Shown: positions 41,460-50,500 of the stretch, in pieces
How positions within the stretch are numbered: position 1 is the first letter of the stretch
Layout of the letters: each line of letters opens with the position of its first letter
Source of the DNA: Phytophthora colocasiae
Lineage: Eukaryota > Oomycota > Peronosporomycetes > Peronosporales > Peronosporaceae
NCBI GenBank assembly: GCA_018806915.1
Contig: JAGKQI010000054.1
Coordinates: forward strand, 248,001-312,000
DNA: 64,000 bases
Direction of reading: 5' to 3'
Notes under the pieces: model-generated
Seen by the model: only the letters and a program-made list of their open reading frames with translations
Told to the model about the DNA's origin: nothing
Databases searched by the model: none
Made by a program: the position numbers and the translations under genes

Positions 41460-42617
41460 TCGCCTCGGCGCTCCCACCCGAACGCTCCCGAGGAACAGCT
41501 AATGGTTTCGCCGGTGGACTTGTTTGGACTTCAGCAGGAACGCTTCATCGAGGAGCAGAAGCGTACCCCTTGGGTCATGGCAATGATCGCCTATTTGAAG
41601 GATGGTGCATTGGCCCTCGACCCGCAGTTGAGGGCGCGGACGCTTCTTATGGCGCCTAATTATGAAGTGAAGAACGGCGTGCTGATGAGAAAAGTCTACC
41701 TCAAGGCTCGAGCCGGGCCTGCTAGCTCTATCGAAGTTCCGGTTATACCGTTACCGTTCATTTCTACCGTTCTACACCACTGTCATACCGACGTGCTAGC
41801 GGCGCACGTAGGCGTTACGAAAACGCTGGACAAGGTTAGGAAACATGCGTTCTGGCATGGATGGAAAAGTGATGTGGCTGAGTACGTCAGGGAGTGGTGC
41901 TCGGTGTGCGGGAGTGGAAAAGGGTACCGTCCTTGGAAGAACGGTTTGATGCAGAGAATGCCGGTCCAGGAACTGTCGGGACCGTTCTCTCTACTGGTGG
42001 TGGACGCTATTGGACCGTTGGTCACCACGCCTCGTGGAAACAAATTTATTCTAGTGTTCGCCGACTATTTCACTCGATGGGTGGAAGCGTTCGATATCGG
42101 AGCTTTAGACACGGTAACGTTTGTGGAAACTATGGTGAACGAGGTCATTTCGAGACACGGGGTCCCGGAGCGGTTGTTGAGCGACCAAGGGTCCAACTTC
42201 ATCTCGGAGCTGGCTAGATCCTTCTACGAGACGCTTGGTATTAAGAAGTTGTTCGGGGCAGCGTACCACCCGCAGACCCAAGGACTTGTGGAACGCTTCA
42301 ATGGAACGCTTATTGGAATGCTGAAAATGTTTGTGAACGAAGCGCAGACCGATTGGGATCTGTATCTGCCTCGGGTCCTGTTTGCGTACCGGACTTCCTA
42401 TCATGAGTCGCTGAAGGACTCACCGTTCTTTAGCCTTTATGGCCGAGACCCCGTGCTCCCGCTGGACTTAGCGTTCCTGAACACGGATAACAAGTGGAAG
42501 AGTAACGAAGTCGCCGCGTACCGCCGACGTCTTTATCTCTCTCTGAGGGACACTCGACGAATGGTTGAGCGACAGCTTCTGAAGGCCCAAGACCGGTATG
42601 TCCTCCGACCGGGCTGA
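41460..42617 (+). CDS. Retrotransposon integrase (zinc-binding and catalytic core)
   Basis: This part of the frame (open from 41310) has the HHCC zinc finger (HHCHTDVLAAH, WCSVCGSGKG), then the catalytic core with VVDAIGPL (first Asp), LLSDQGSNF (second Asp) and HPQTQGLVERFNG (Glu), followed by FAYRTSYHESL. It inserts the DNA copy into the genome. It follows RNase H with a frame change at a G7 run. It ends at TGA 42615-42617, after which the same frame immediately continues into the C-terminal domain, so the stop is most simply a point mutation. Confidence 0.88.
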   Translation, partial: SPRRSHPNAPEEQLMVSPVDLFGLQQERFIEEQKRTPWVMAMIAYLKDGALALDPQLRARTLLMAPNYEVKNGVLMRKVYLKARAGPASSIEVPVIPLPFISTVLHHCHTDVLAAHVGVTKTLDKVRKHAFWHGWKSDVAEYVREWCSVCGSGKGYRPWKNGLMQRMPVQELSGPFSLLVVDAIGPLVTTPRGNKFILVFADYFTRWVEAFDIGALDTVTFVETMVNEVISRHGVPERLLSDQGSNFISELARSFYETLGIKKLFGAAYHPQTQGLVERFNGTLIGMLKMFVNEAQTDWDLYLPRVLFAYRTSYHESLKDSPFFSLYGRDPVLPLDLAFLNTDNKWKSNEVAAYRRRLYLSLRDTRRMVERQLLKAQDRYVLRPG

Positions 42618-43232
42618 GTGGAGACCAAGTTTGAAGTTGGGGACCCGGTGTGGGTGTACCAATACTTCCGTGCTCGTCGAGGCGAACGCACGACCAAGAA
42701 ATTAGCGTTCTCGTGGCACGGTCCGTACCGTGTCGTGAGTACCGTGGGGGAGAACACTTACCGAATTGCGATCCCTTCGCACCCCAACCGCGTGGTGAGC
42801 ATCAATGTGAATCGCCTGAAGCGTTTCCAGGGACGGTGGAGCAGACCGTTCCCTACGGAAGTACCGGATGGGATCGTCAGCCAGCCGGGTGTCGACGACG
42901 AGGGTCCTCTCGAGGAAGACGACCTCCCTTCTACGAGCTATGTGGAACGCTTAGTAATTGGGGGTGAGGAGACGGCTCTGTCGGGGGCTGACACGCCGGT
43001 AGTGGACATTCTGGCTAGGAGGAAGGAGAAGGGCGTCACGCAATACTTGGTGCTCTTAGCCACCTACGAGGTCGCGTGGAGGCCTGCTGGAACGCTTCTC
43101 CCGAACTACGACGTTCTGATCAAAGCGTTCGAGAACGCTCGACGCACGGAGAAGGGACTCCCTGAACTTCGTCGCAGTGCACGGTTAGCCGAAGCTAACG
43201 TCGCTGTCGACGAGGATAGCATGCTCTTCTAA
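42618..43232 (+). CDS. Integrase C-terminal domain plus degenerate chromodomain
   Basis: Directly downstream of the TGA and in the same frame lies the SH3-like integrase tail with GPY module (DPVWVYQYF, FSWHGPYRVV, NVNRLKRF). At about 42991-43131 a chromodomain-like segment follows (VVDILARRKEKGVTQYLVLL, VAWRPAGTLLP). Chromoviruses of the Ty3/gypsy group use such domains to steer integration to marked chromatin. The aromatic cage positions appear changed (no Trp in the YLVLLATY stretch), so methyl-lysine reading is doubtful. There is no ATG; it is part of the pol chain. Confidence 0.75.
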   Translation: METKFEVGDPVWVYQYFRARRGERTTKKLAFSWHGPYRVVSTVGENTYRIAIPSHPNRVVSINVNRLKRFQGRWSRPFPTEVPDGIVSQPGVDDEGPLEEDDLPSTSYVERLVIGGEETALSGADTPVVDILARRKEKGVTQYLVLLATYEVAWRPAGTLLPNYDVLIKAFENARRTEKGLPELRRSARLAEANVAVDEDSMLF

Positions 43233-43402
43233 AAGAGCGTAGCTGGTCTTGCTCTGAATAGAGTCAAGACGGGAGAAGGGAGGCGAAAGGAACGGTTGTT
43301 CTCCGTGGAGAACTTTGGATTTGAATTACTTTTATTGCACGCACGGCTGGAAGCCGTGTTTATATTTTTGGGGAATTACGAATTCGGGAACGGTATCGGG
43401 GA

Positions 43403-43475
43403 ACGCTTAGTGGATATGGAAATTACGGTTATTACGCTTAGTGGATATGGAAATTACGGTTATTACGCTTAAGTG
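43403..43475 (+). repeat. 31-bp tandem repeat, about 2.3 copies
   Basis: The unit at 43403-43433 is repeated exactly at 43434-43464, with a partial third copy. It lies between the end of pol and the 3' end of the antisense ORF and contains the ACGCTTA motif typical of the element. Confidence 0.8.
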
Positions 43476-43539
43476 GAGAACGCTTAGCTACCGTTCCTGA
43501 ACATGAAAAGGTAAAAGAATGAAACGGGCAGTTAGAGAC

Positions 43540-45450
43540 CTACGAAGCCGACGAGTCCTGGACCTTCTGCTTCTTGGCCGGCGGCTTCTCTTCTTCCGAG
43601 TCGGAGTGCGGCTCGTAGTCAGAGACCTCATCGTCGTTGTCGCTGGCCTCGCTGTCGCTCTCGTCACTGGCCTCGTCCTCAGAGTTGTCGCCCGATTGGG
43701 GAGAAGAAGCCGACTTCTTACCGGACCCTGAGGCCCCGTCCTTGGACTTCGGCTTGGGTGACGAGTGAGGCGACGCCGGAGGGCTGCTGAGGGGATCGGC
43801 TGCCGGCTTGCTGGCTGACGACGGCTTCGGCTCGGACCCACTGGACGAGGTATCCTTCGGGGAGGACTCGGCTGGAGAAGCGTCCTGAGACTTGCTGGTT
43901 GCCGAGCTTGAGTCGGAACTTGAAGCGTTCCCGGGAACGGTCTTGCTCGGAGGGGCCTGAGTGGACTTGGACCCGGCGGACTTGGGATTCTTGGAAGGCG
44001 TGGCCGTCGTTCCCGTGGAGGTGTCAGGGACCACGCTAAGGTCGTTTGCTCTGGTCTTGGCCGACTTGGGCTTGGCTGCCTTGTAGAAGGTTGGTACCAT
44101 ACGACTCGCTGCTACACTTCCCGACCCATGCGCCGAAGGACAACCCTTGATCTTGAACTGGTCGTAGGAAGGCTTGATCTCCGTAGGGTCGAAAGCCTTA
44201 ACGACGGGCGTCTTATACGTCCCATCTTGCAACTGCTTGACGAGGACTCTAGCCAAGTCGATAATCCGAGTGCACTTGCGAAGAACCGCCCACACGCCAT
44301 CCTTGTTGCTGTTTGCCCAGCCGGGGCGGGGCTGGCGGTCTGACTGAAGATCGATGAGGACGAGAGCGAGGGCTCGATCGTCGAGACGACTTTCGGGGCG
44401 ATGATGGTCAGGATCCAAGGCATCGGCCCACAGCAAAAGATTGGTAACGCTTGTGAAGCCACCCTCATTTAACTTGAACGGTTTCAAAGCGTTCTTGACC
44501 TTGTAAGCGTACTCCTCGGCGTCGCGTCGGCGGAGGAACGGAAGGCTCTCGATCACTGGTCCATGGTATCCGGGCCCTCGAGACTGGTTGCGCCCTGGTT
44601 GACCTCCCCACCACATCAACGTCTTCGAGTCGTCACAATTCTCCATGAGCTCCAGGAAGTTATAAAAGCCCCAAGTCTTGATACAGAAGGAGAGAAACTC
44701 GATGCGACGTGCGGCCGCCTCCATCTTCTGCTTCCTGCGACGAGTCTGGGCGGCTTGAGTTTTCAGCGGGACGTGAAGCTGCCAGTCAAAGAACACCTGC
44801 CGGTCACGATTCCACCAACGCCAGTGAGCCGTATACACGTGAGGGTATTCCTCTGGGTCATACCAGAGGCGAGAACCCTCCCAGGGGAACGCTAATTGGA
44901 AAGTGGAACGGTCCGAACGAGCCGCTCGACGATACAAATCCTCCAAGTCGTCACGAATTTCTTGAGGCGTAGTATCCGCCAACGCTTCTGTAAAATATGG
45001 AGTTTTGCGAGGCAACGACTGCGACGCCGACGACCCACCTGTAGATCGCTCCTTCCTCTTCTTGGGCGACTTTGGCTTGGACCTCGGAGCGTTCCTAGGC
45101 GACGACTCGGTGGACGAAGAAGTCTTGGAACTGTTATTAGCAAACCGCGGATGGTTTTCAGGGCGCCTGCTGGCCTTTTGGCGCGTGGGCTTGGGGAGGA
45201 TGAGGATGGGGCCGCTAAATGCGTCCGAAGCCGCCCCGGTCTGGTCAATCACTGCTTCTGCGACGTCATCCAGAATGTCCAGCCCGGCGGAACTCTCGTT
45301 AACGCTCAACACTTCGCGCATCTCGGACCAGAACGCTTCTTGAGCACTGACCGTGGCTGAGTCTTCCGTGTCAGATTCTTCCTCTGCGTAGCGCTCCATG
45401 AGCCGCTTCAACAGCTTCTGTTCGTCGGAAGGGAGACGGGATTTACCCAT
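43540..45450 (-). CDS. Antisense ORF of the retrotransposon, 636 aa, unknown function
   Basis: A complete ATG-to-stop frame opposite to gag-pol. Residues 1-90 are acidic. Residues about 90-160 are Ser/Arg/Lys/Pro-rich. Residues about 165-420 look like a folded domain rich in Trp/Tyr/Phe (FPWEGSRLWYDPEEYPH, HWRWWNRDRQVFFDWQLH, IKTWGFYNFLELMENCDD, LLLWADALDPDHHRPE). The C-terminal 200 residues are low-complexity Ser/Lys/Pro/Asp/Glu and end with PPAKKQKV, a classical nuclear-signal type. I recognise no family. It is not a shadow: no sense ORF of comparable length lies opposite. An initiator-like site sits 20-40 bp before its ATG. The element's AACG(C/G)T motif occurs inside it, so it has evolved with the element. 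Possible roles (regulator of transcription or integration, second nucleic-acid-binding protein) are speculation. Confidence 0.75.
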   Translation of the reverse strand: MGKSRLPSDEQKLLKRLMERYAEEESDTEDSATVSAQEAFWSEMREVLSVNESSAGLDILDDVAEAVIDQTGAASDAFSGPILILPKPTRQKASRRPENHPRFANNSSKTSSSTESSPRNAPRSKPKSPKKRKERSTGGSSASQSLPRKTPYFTEALADTTPQEIRDDLEDLYRRAARSDRSTFQLAFPWEGSRLWYDPEEYPHVYTAHWRWWNRDRQVFFDWQLHVPLKTQAAQTRRRKQKMEAAARRIEFLSFCIKTWGFYNFLELMENCDDSKTLMWWGGQPGRNQSRGPGYHGPVIESLPFLRRRDAEEYAYKVKNALKPFKLNEGGFTSVTNLLLWADALDPDHHRPESRLDDRALALVLIDLQSDRQPRPGWANSNKDGVWAVLRKCTRIIDLARVLVKQLQDGTYKTPVVKAFDPTEIKPSYDQFKIKGCPSAHGSGSVAASRMVPTFYKAAKPKSAKTRANDLSVVPDTSTGTTATPSKNPKSAGSKSTQAPPSKTVPGNASSSDSSSATSKSQDASPAESSPKDTSSSGSEPKPSSASKPAADPLSSPPASPHSSPKPKSKDGASGSGKKSASSPQSGDNSEDEASDESDSEASDNDDEVSDYEPHSDSEEEKPPAKKQKVQDSSAS

Positions 45451-45470
45451 GATGGGAGCTGTGTGGCGAG

Positions 45471-45490
45471 AGGAAAGTTGCCGAATGAGA
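45471..45490 (-). promoter_or_regulatory. Initiator-like promoter of the antisense ORF
   Basis: On the minus strand TCTCATTCGGCAACTTTCCT matches the 16-nt oomycete start-site core (GCTCATTYYNCAWTTT) at 13 positions. It lies 21-40 bp upstream of the ATG at 45450. Confidence 0.55.
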
Positions 45491-45707
45491 AGAACTGGGG
45501 ACGGTTCCTTATGGGACCTGGCGCATTGGAAATTGAAAATTTTAGGAAAAGAAACTTCGAGGGACCGATGATTGGGTCAACTTTATGGCTGCCAGTTGAA
45601 GTTGCCGGAAACTGAAAATCTACATCTGAAGGGCGGACCCTTGATGACGCCAGGTCGCCGTTAAGATACTTGAGTGTTGCGGGACGTGCCAGGATCACTT
45701 ACGCGAG

Positions 45708-45720
45708 GCGCTTTTCATTT
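45708..45720 (+). promoter_or_regulatory. Initiator-like promoter of the membrane ORF, identical to the LTR core
   Basis: GCGCTTTTCATTT is the same 13-mer as in both LTRs (33986-33998, 47124-47136). It is placed 41-54 bp before the ATG at 45762, the usual leader length for oomycete genes. Confidence 0.5.
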
Positions 45721-45761
45721 CTCCTTTTGCTGGAAGAAGCCGAACTGGGACACGAACGCTC

Positions 45762-46973
45762 ATGGAAGCGTGGGCCAGCTACGTATGGGCAGAATATGCA
45801 CGGTTCGAGCTCCTACCCGTGTATATCGGAACGGTTGTCGCGTGGATCGTGACGACGCCCTTGCGTGACGTGATCTGGACATTCTGCGCTGAAGTTTGGA
45901 GAGTGACACGGTTGAATGGTGGCATGTGGCTGGACTATACCTCTCGTTATCAAGAAGTGCTCCGGAACCCGTCTCTCCGACAACTTCACGGACTCGCCTA
46001 TGGGTACGCTTTATGGAGTACCTTCTTCGCGGTCCCTGTGCAGGTGCTGGAGCAGAACGCTTTGGAGTACGGGAGATACGGGCGAGTGCATAGGAGCTGG
46101 TGGGTTGCATTCCAAGTAACGTTTGGCGAATATGGCCCTGACCTTGTGCTGGAAACTTGCGCGTCGGTAGAACGCTATTGTCTAGCGTGGAAGGAAGGAT
46201 GTGCCAATGCGTGGAAGCGTGTGTATGGGGGCGTCCAGGGTTTGTGCTGGGCAATGCTTCTCTCTCTATCTATGGTCATCCATGTTCCGATGCTGCTGTA
46301 CGATGTCTTGGAGTTCGTGTCGTGCGGGGCCTTGGGGGTCGTCGTCGCGCTGGTGGTCCTCAATGTCTCGAGCTTTTATTGGAATTGGACGGCCCAGGGA
46401 TTCCTGGTCACTCAGATCGTAGGAGTGGTCGGACTGGTCACTCATGGATGGCGCCTTGGAGACCGAGATGGGCGGCTGCGGAAGATAGCCCCTCGTGGGA
46501 TTATCGAAGACGCTTTGGATAGCGTTCAGAGGAACGCCTCGGAGCGTTACCGCGCGGAAGAAGACAGCATTTTGCGTTTAAAGAAGCCGGCCGTCCGGAC
46601 TCGAGGTGAGGCTCTTGGTGTAGGGGAAGTTGAAGCCTCCTCTTCTTCTGAAGAAGAGTCGGAGAGCGAATCTCATAGCGTTCCCTCTAAAGCACGGCGC
46701 CACCTTGTTCGTGAGAACGCTTCGGACGCTGACTTGGGCATGGCGGAACGCTTGAGGGGGATGGCCGACGAGGTCCAACACGGCGTCCTCCGAGGACGGC
46801 GGACTTCTAGTCGGGGGGAATGTCCCGTATCCGGGATTGAAGGGGTTAATCCAGCGGTGTTGGACCCCGGTCGGGCTACGAAAAGACCCAAGCGGCCTCG
46901 GCGTCTGGGTGACTCTGGCCAGGGTACCGTTCCAATGGTACTCGGCCTTCGAGGAGGCGACTTCCCGAAATGA
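45762..46973 (+). CDS. Multi-span membrane ORF in the env position, running into the 3' LTR
   Basis: The gene encodes 403 aa from a clean ATG. Hydrophobic segments occur at about 18-33, 78-95, 158-180, 187-207 and 212-229 (LGVVVALVVLNVSSFYWNW is the strongest), with many Trp and Tyr. The remainder is a charged cytosolic-type tail with a Ser/Glu run (EASSSSEEESESES). From residue about 354 the protein is encoded by the 3' LTR itself and is basic (ATKRPKRPRRLG). The position downstream of pol is that of env in retrovirus-like elements. But I see no signal peptide, cleavage site or fusion-type heptads, so an Env role is not shown; a small multi-pass protein acting in membranes is all that can be said. 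The frame is intact, unlike pol. Confidence 0.7.
   Translation: MEAWASYVWAEYARFELLPVYIGTVVAWIVTTPLRDVIWTFCAEVWRVTRLNGGMWLDYTSRYQEVLRNPSLRQLHGLAYGYALWSTFFAVPVQVLEQNALEYGRYGRVHRSWWVAFQVTFGEYGPDLVLETCASVERYCLAWKEGCANAWKRVYGGVQGLCWAMLLSLSMVIHVPMLLYDVLEFVSCGALGVVVALVVLNVSSFYWNWTAQGFLVTQIVGVVGLVTHGWRLGDRDGRLRKIAPRGIIEDALDSVQRNASERYRAEEDSILRLKKPAVRTRGEALGVGEVEASSSSEEESESESHSVPSKARRHLVRENASDADLGMAERLRGMADEVQHGVLRGRRTSSRGECPVSGIEGVNPAVLDPGRATKRPKRPRRLGDSGQGTVPMVLGLRGGDFPK
46813..46820 (+). other. Polypurine tract
   Basis: GGGGGGAA immediately precedes the 3' LTR, where plus-strand DNA synthesis is primed. Confidence 0.75.
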
Positions 46974-47314
46974 TGGCGCTAGGAGGCGACGTGGAGGTCC
47001 AAGGTTGGAGTTAAGTGAGACTGAGCTCCTTGCGAAGAGGGACTGCAAGGACGGAGGGCATGCCTGCGGTGCCCGGTGAGGGTAAGAGGTGAGGTGTCAC
47101 CCCCAAGGGCGTGGTACCATACTGCGCTTTTCATTTTTCTCTAGTTAGTTACGAATTTCCCTAGTCAAGTGAAGAACAAGAACAAGAAATCTACGTTTAT
47201 TACATTTACCTGAAAACTTACACCTTTCTCTTCCTACTCTACTCAAGACCCCGCCCAGGACCGTACTCATCTAACAGCCACAGGTACCGACCCCGACAAG
47301 GGAGGTGCGTGACA
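46821..47314 (+). repeat. 3' LTR
   Basis: It has the same length as the 5' LTR and differs from it at three positions. It encodes the last 50 residues of the membrane ORF and carries a second copy of the initiator-like core at 47124-47136, oriented toward the PI 4-kinase. Confidence 0.95.
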
Positions 47315-47545
47315 GTGTTACACCCCTCCTTCACACTACTATTTGCTTTCTTCACACAAGACATTGCATCTACTTTTATCAGATTACTCCAAACCACTTT
47401 TTCATCCAACCTTATTTTGGAACTGATTCCCTTACATTTATCAAGTAGAACCCATCGGTACCCTTTCACTACCTACCTCGTTTTGTAATTCACTAGCATC
47501 TGTTGCCAGACGTGTCGCAATAATACATTCCCGCAATTAACCCCC

Positions 47546-50500
47546 ATGGGGACGACGCGGTGTGAGGGTCTAGTGCGTATTCGGGAGCGAGCGGTCTTCC
47601 ATTCGTCTTCCAGTGTCCATGAAGCAGAAGAAGCGGCGTCTAATTCGTCCTCTAGTGGCCATTTGCGCTCTGTAGGACGTCTGAGCGACGACGTGTGGTA
47701 TTTCTGCGTCTCTCGGGCGCCTGAGGCGTCTCTCGAGTGGTTTACAGTGGATGCAGGCACTGAAAGCAGCGAAGACGAAGATGCATCACCTTCTACCAGC
47801 TCTGGAGGTGCAGTATTACTGGCCAGTACGAAAGTTTCCAGTGTCGAAGCGGTGGATGGAGATAAAGTGAAATTACCAGAAGAAGGAAGAAATGATGAAG
47901 AAGACGCAGAAATGTTTGTCAGTTTGGTGATGAGTGAACAGGAGAGGAAACAGCTTGAAAGTGTCTCGTTTTATGTAGAAGACGAGAGTTCGGGCATTGC
48001 ACTGTTGATCGAGACTGAGTCGCAGGAGCAGAGAGACCAGTGGGTCCAGTTTCTAGGACACTTATTATCACATGAACATGTACAGTTGGAGGAACAGGAG
48101 GAGAGTGACGAGGTAGAGGAAGATGTGGTGGAGGAGCTTGAATCGTTGCATTTTTCAGCCTCCAGGTCGTCAATTTCTACCCGGTCATTGCTCCATCAAG
48201 GCAAATCGGAGAATTTGATGGAAGAAGACGACCCCTTTGGCTTGTTATCGCTCACTACTTCGGCGTTAAGTTCACTGGATCCTATTCTTGATCAATCCCC
48301 AGTACTGAAGAAAGCCACTAGCACTGCTGCACCGGGAATGTTCGCGATGGATCACTTTGAATTAACGGAGGAAAACGGTCATGAAGAGGAGATTGAGGAC
48401 ACGGGGGACAGCGACAATAGCGCAGCGAATACTGACCGTGACTATGCAGCTGACACTGTCGTGGATCCGTCATTGTTGCTGTCTTCAGGTCGAGGACAAG
48501 CAGATTCCAATCGTGAACGCTCAGCCAGCAATGTCACCGACCCCCTCAGCTCCAGTATGATTAAAGATCCCACTGCAAAGACCCGACGACACAGCTTAGG
48601 TGCTCTGGTCAGCTCAGCCCCGCAGCTCACGAATGGTTGCTTGCGTTGCAGTAAGAGATTCGGCAGACTTATCCATACTCCAAAGATATGTGCGTCCTGC
48701 TCGAATCGGTTTTGTCGTGAGCACTGCAGCCAGTGGACAGCGCTGACAACCCCCGAATTAATCAGAATGCCATCTCGGGACTCATTGCCGCTGGGATCCC
48801 AAGTTGGCACTAAACCCTCATCGTCACAGGAGCAGAAGCGCGTGTGTATGGATTGCTTTATTCGCCAGCAGTTGCTGACGTCACTACAAGAAGCTGGGGT
48901 GTACTATGCCTCTGCTGTCGATGAGGCTGGGGGGTTGTCACGACTGGTACGCTGGAAGTATTTTGATCAGGGTCCGAAGAGGGAAATTGAAAGCCACATC
49001 CGTGCTCGAAGTCTCGGACCTCTGAGTCTCCTTTCAGCAATGTTTAAATATCGACAGCAGCCGTTCATGTTCGTGGTGGTGCTGGCTCAACTCGTGCACA
49101 ATGTCGAAAACTGTATGGATACGATGGATTTTTACTGGCCACAGTTCTTGCAGTGGGGATTCGTGAACCTGCCGGACGCTTCTCCCAGTGTTCGTGCCTT
49201 TTACTTATTTTTCCTGGCTGCTACTGCTCGCCGTAGCGTGCACCTCGCAGTCAAAGCGACATGGGAATGTATTGCTGCTCACTGGGATGCTATGTCTGGG
49301 GGACTTTACAAGCGCGGCAACGGCATTGTGGTCATGCTTTTCTTCGTTACAAATGTCAACTTCGGTGAACCTCGAAGCGTATTGCCGCAATTACTATTCC
49401 CACAAGCACCATTACACCAGCGAGAATCGTTGGAGAAATTATTGGAGCAGTTATATGAGTACGTGCGACGGGCTTATGCGGCTTCACAGCGTGAATCTCC
49501 TTTCTTTGAATGGCTTCTTGCCCGCAGCAAAGAGGAGACTGTGGCCAGCTCCCGTAATGTCCAGAAGCAGCTTCGTATTGGTGACGGGTTCCTGGACCCG
49601 TTCCCTTCAGATTACCATGAAGAAGCTCAGTTGATGATACTGGAACGGCGGAGGTCAGGCACTCAGCATCTCATAGAAACCAAGCAGCGGATGTGGAACA
49701 AACCTGCCCAGCACATTTTTAGCGACGAAGTTCGGCTTGTGCGCTTCCTTGTGGATCTATGTACATATCTGAAAGAAAATATCTCGGAGCCTTCCCAGCG
49801 AAAGAAACAACTCCCCGCCTTATTGCAAGAGATGCTGCGTGGGAAGCATATTCGACCTGAGGCTGCATTGCCCCTGTCTGGAGTTATGGCGCATCCTCAC
49901 CGTGTGGTCAACGTACTGACTAATGAAGGAACCGTATTTTCCACCAAGGCTCGTGCGCCGACATTAGTTTTCTTTGAGATCATCGCTTCGTCATTAGGAT
50001 GCGACGGTGAGTCTCGTGAAGTTAACAATCACGATACTACAATGGATGGAATAGTGGAAGCTGCTGTGAACTTGGAGAACGCAAAGGACGGACTCTTAGA
50101 GCCCGAGCAACAGGAAATTCTCAACTACCTCGATGGAGAAAGTGTAAGGACGTACGTGGCGGACTTGATTCCAGCTAGTCGAAGTGCGTCTCAAGCTTCT
50201 CTACGATCCTCAATTTCCGAAGACCTGGATGGACTTAATCAAGTTCTACCTTCTGGCTGTACACCGCTTAGTACAAAAACTGGTACTGGTACATTTTCCG
50301 ATGATGAAAGCGACGGCTTCGGTGTTAAAGAGGTTGGTGGTGATGATGGAACCGATACCAGTGACAGTGTGGAATCCGTAAGCGCATCCCAGTGCCCGTT
50401 TTTCGGAGAACGCTTTGTTGATACGCAGAAGAGAATCCGTGAGGAGAGCGCTTTTTCTCGTTTTGAAGGTTATGCCGTGGTTCCCGTGATCGCGAAGAGC

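Larger units (their letters stand above)
33683..47314 (+). mobile_element. Ty3/gypsy-type LTR retrotransposon, 13.6 kb, with two extra genes
   Basis: Two 494-bp LTRs (33683-34176, 46821-47314) run TG...CA and are flanked by the duplication GTGTT (33678-33682, 47315-47319). A primer site follows the left LTR by 2 bp and a purine tract precedes the right one. The gene order is gag, zinc knuckles, a long acidic linker, protease, RT, RNase H, integrase, chromodomain. RT before integrase is the Ty3/gypsy order. Then come an antisense ORF and a sense membrane ORF. The LTRs differ at three sites only (33896/47034, 33927/47065, 34071/47209), so the insertion is recent. Yet the gag-pol path has two frame changes and four in-frame stops, so this copy is probably defective unless recoding occurs. 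At 13.6 kb it is larger than usual for the family. Confidence 0.95.
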
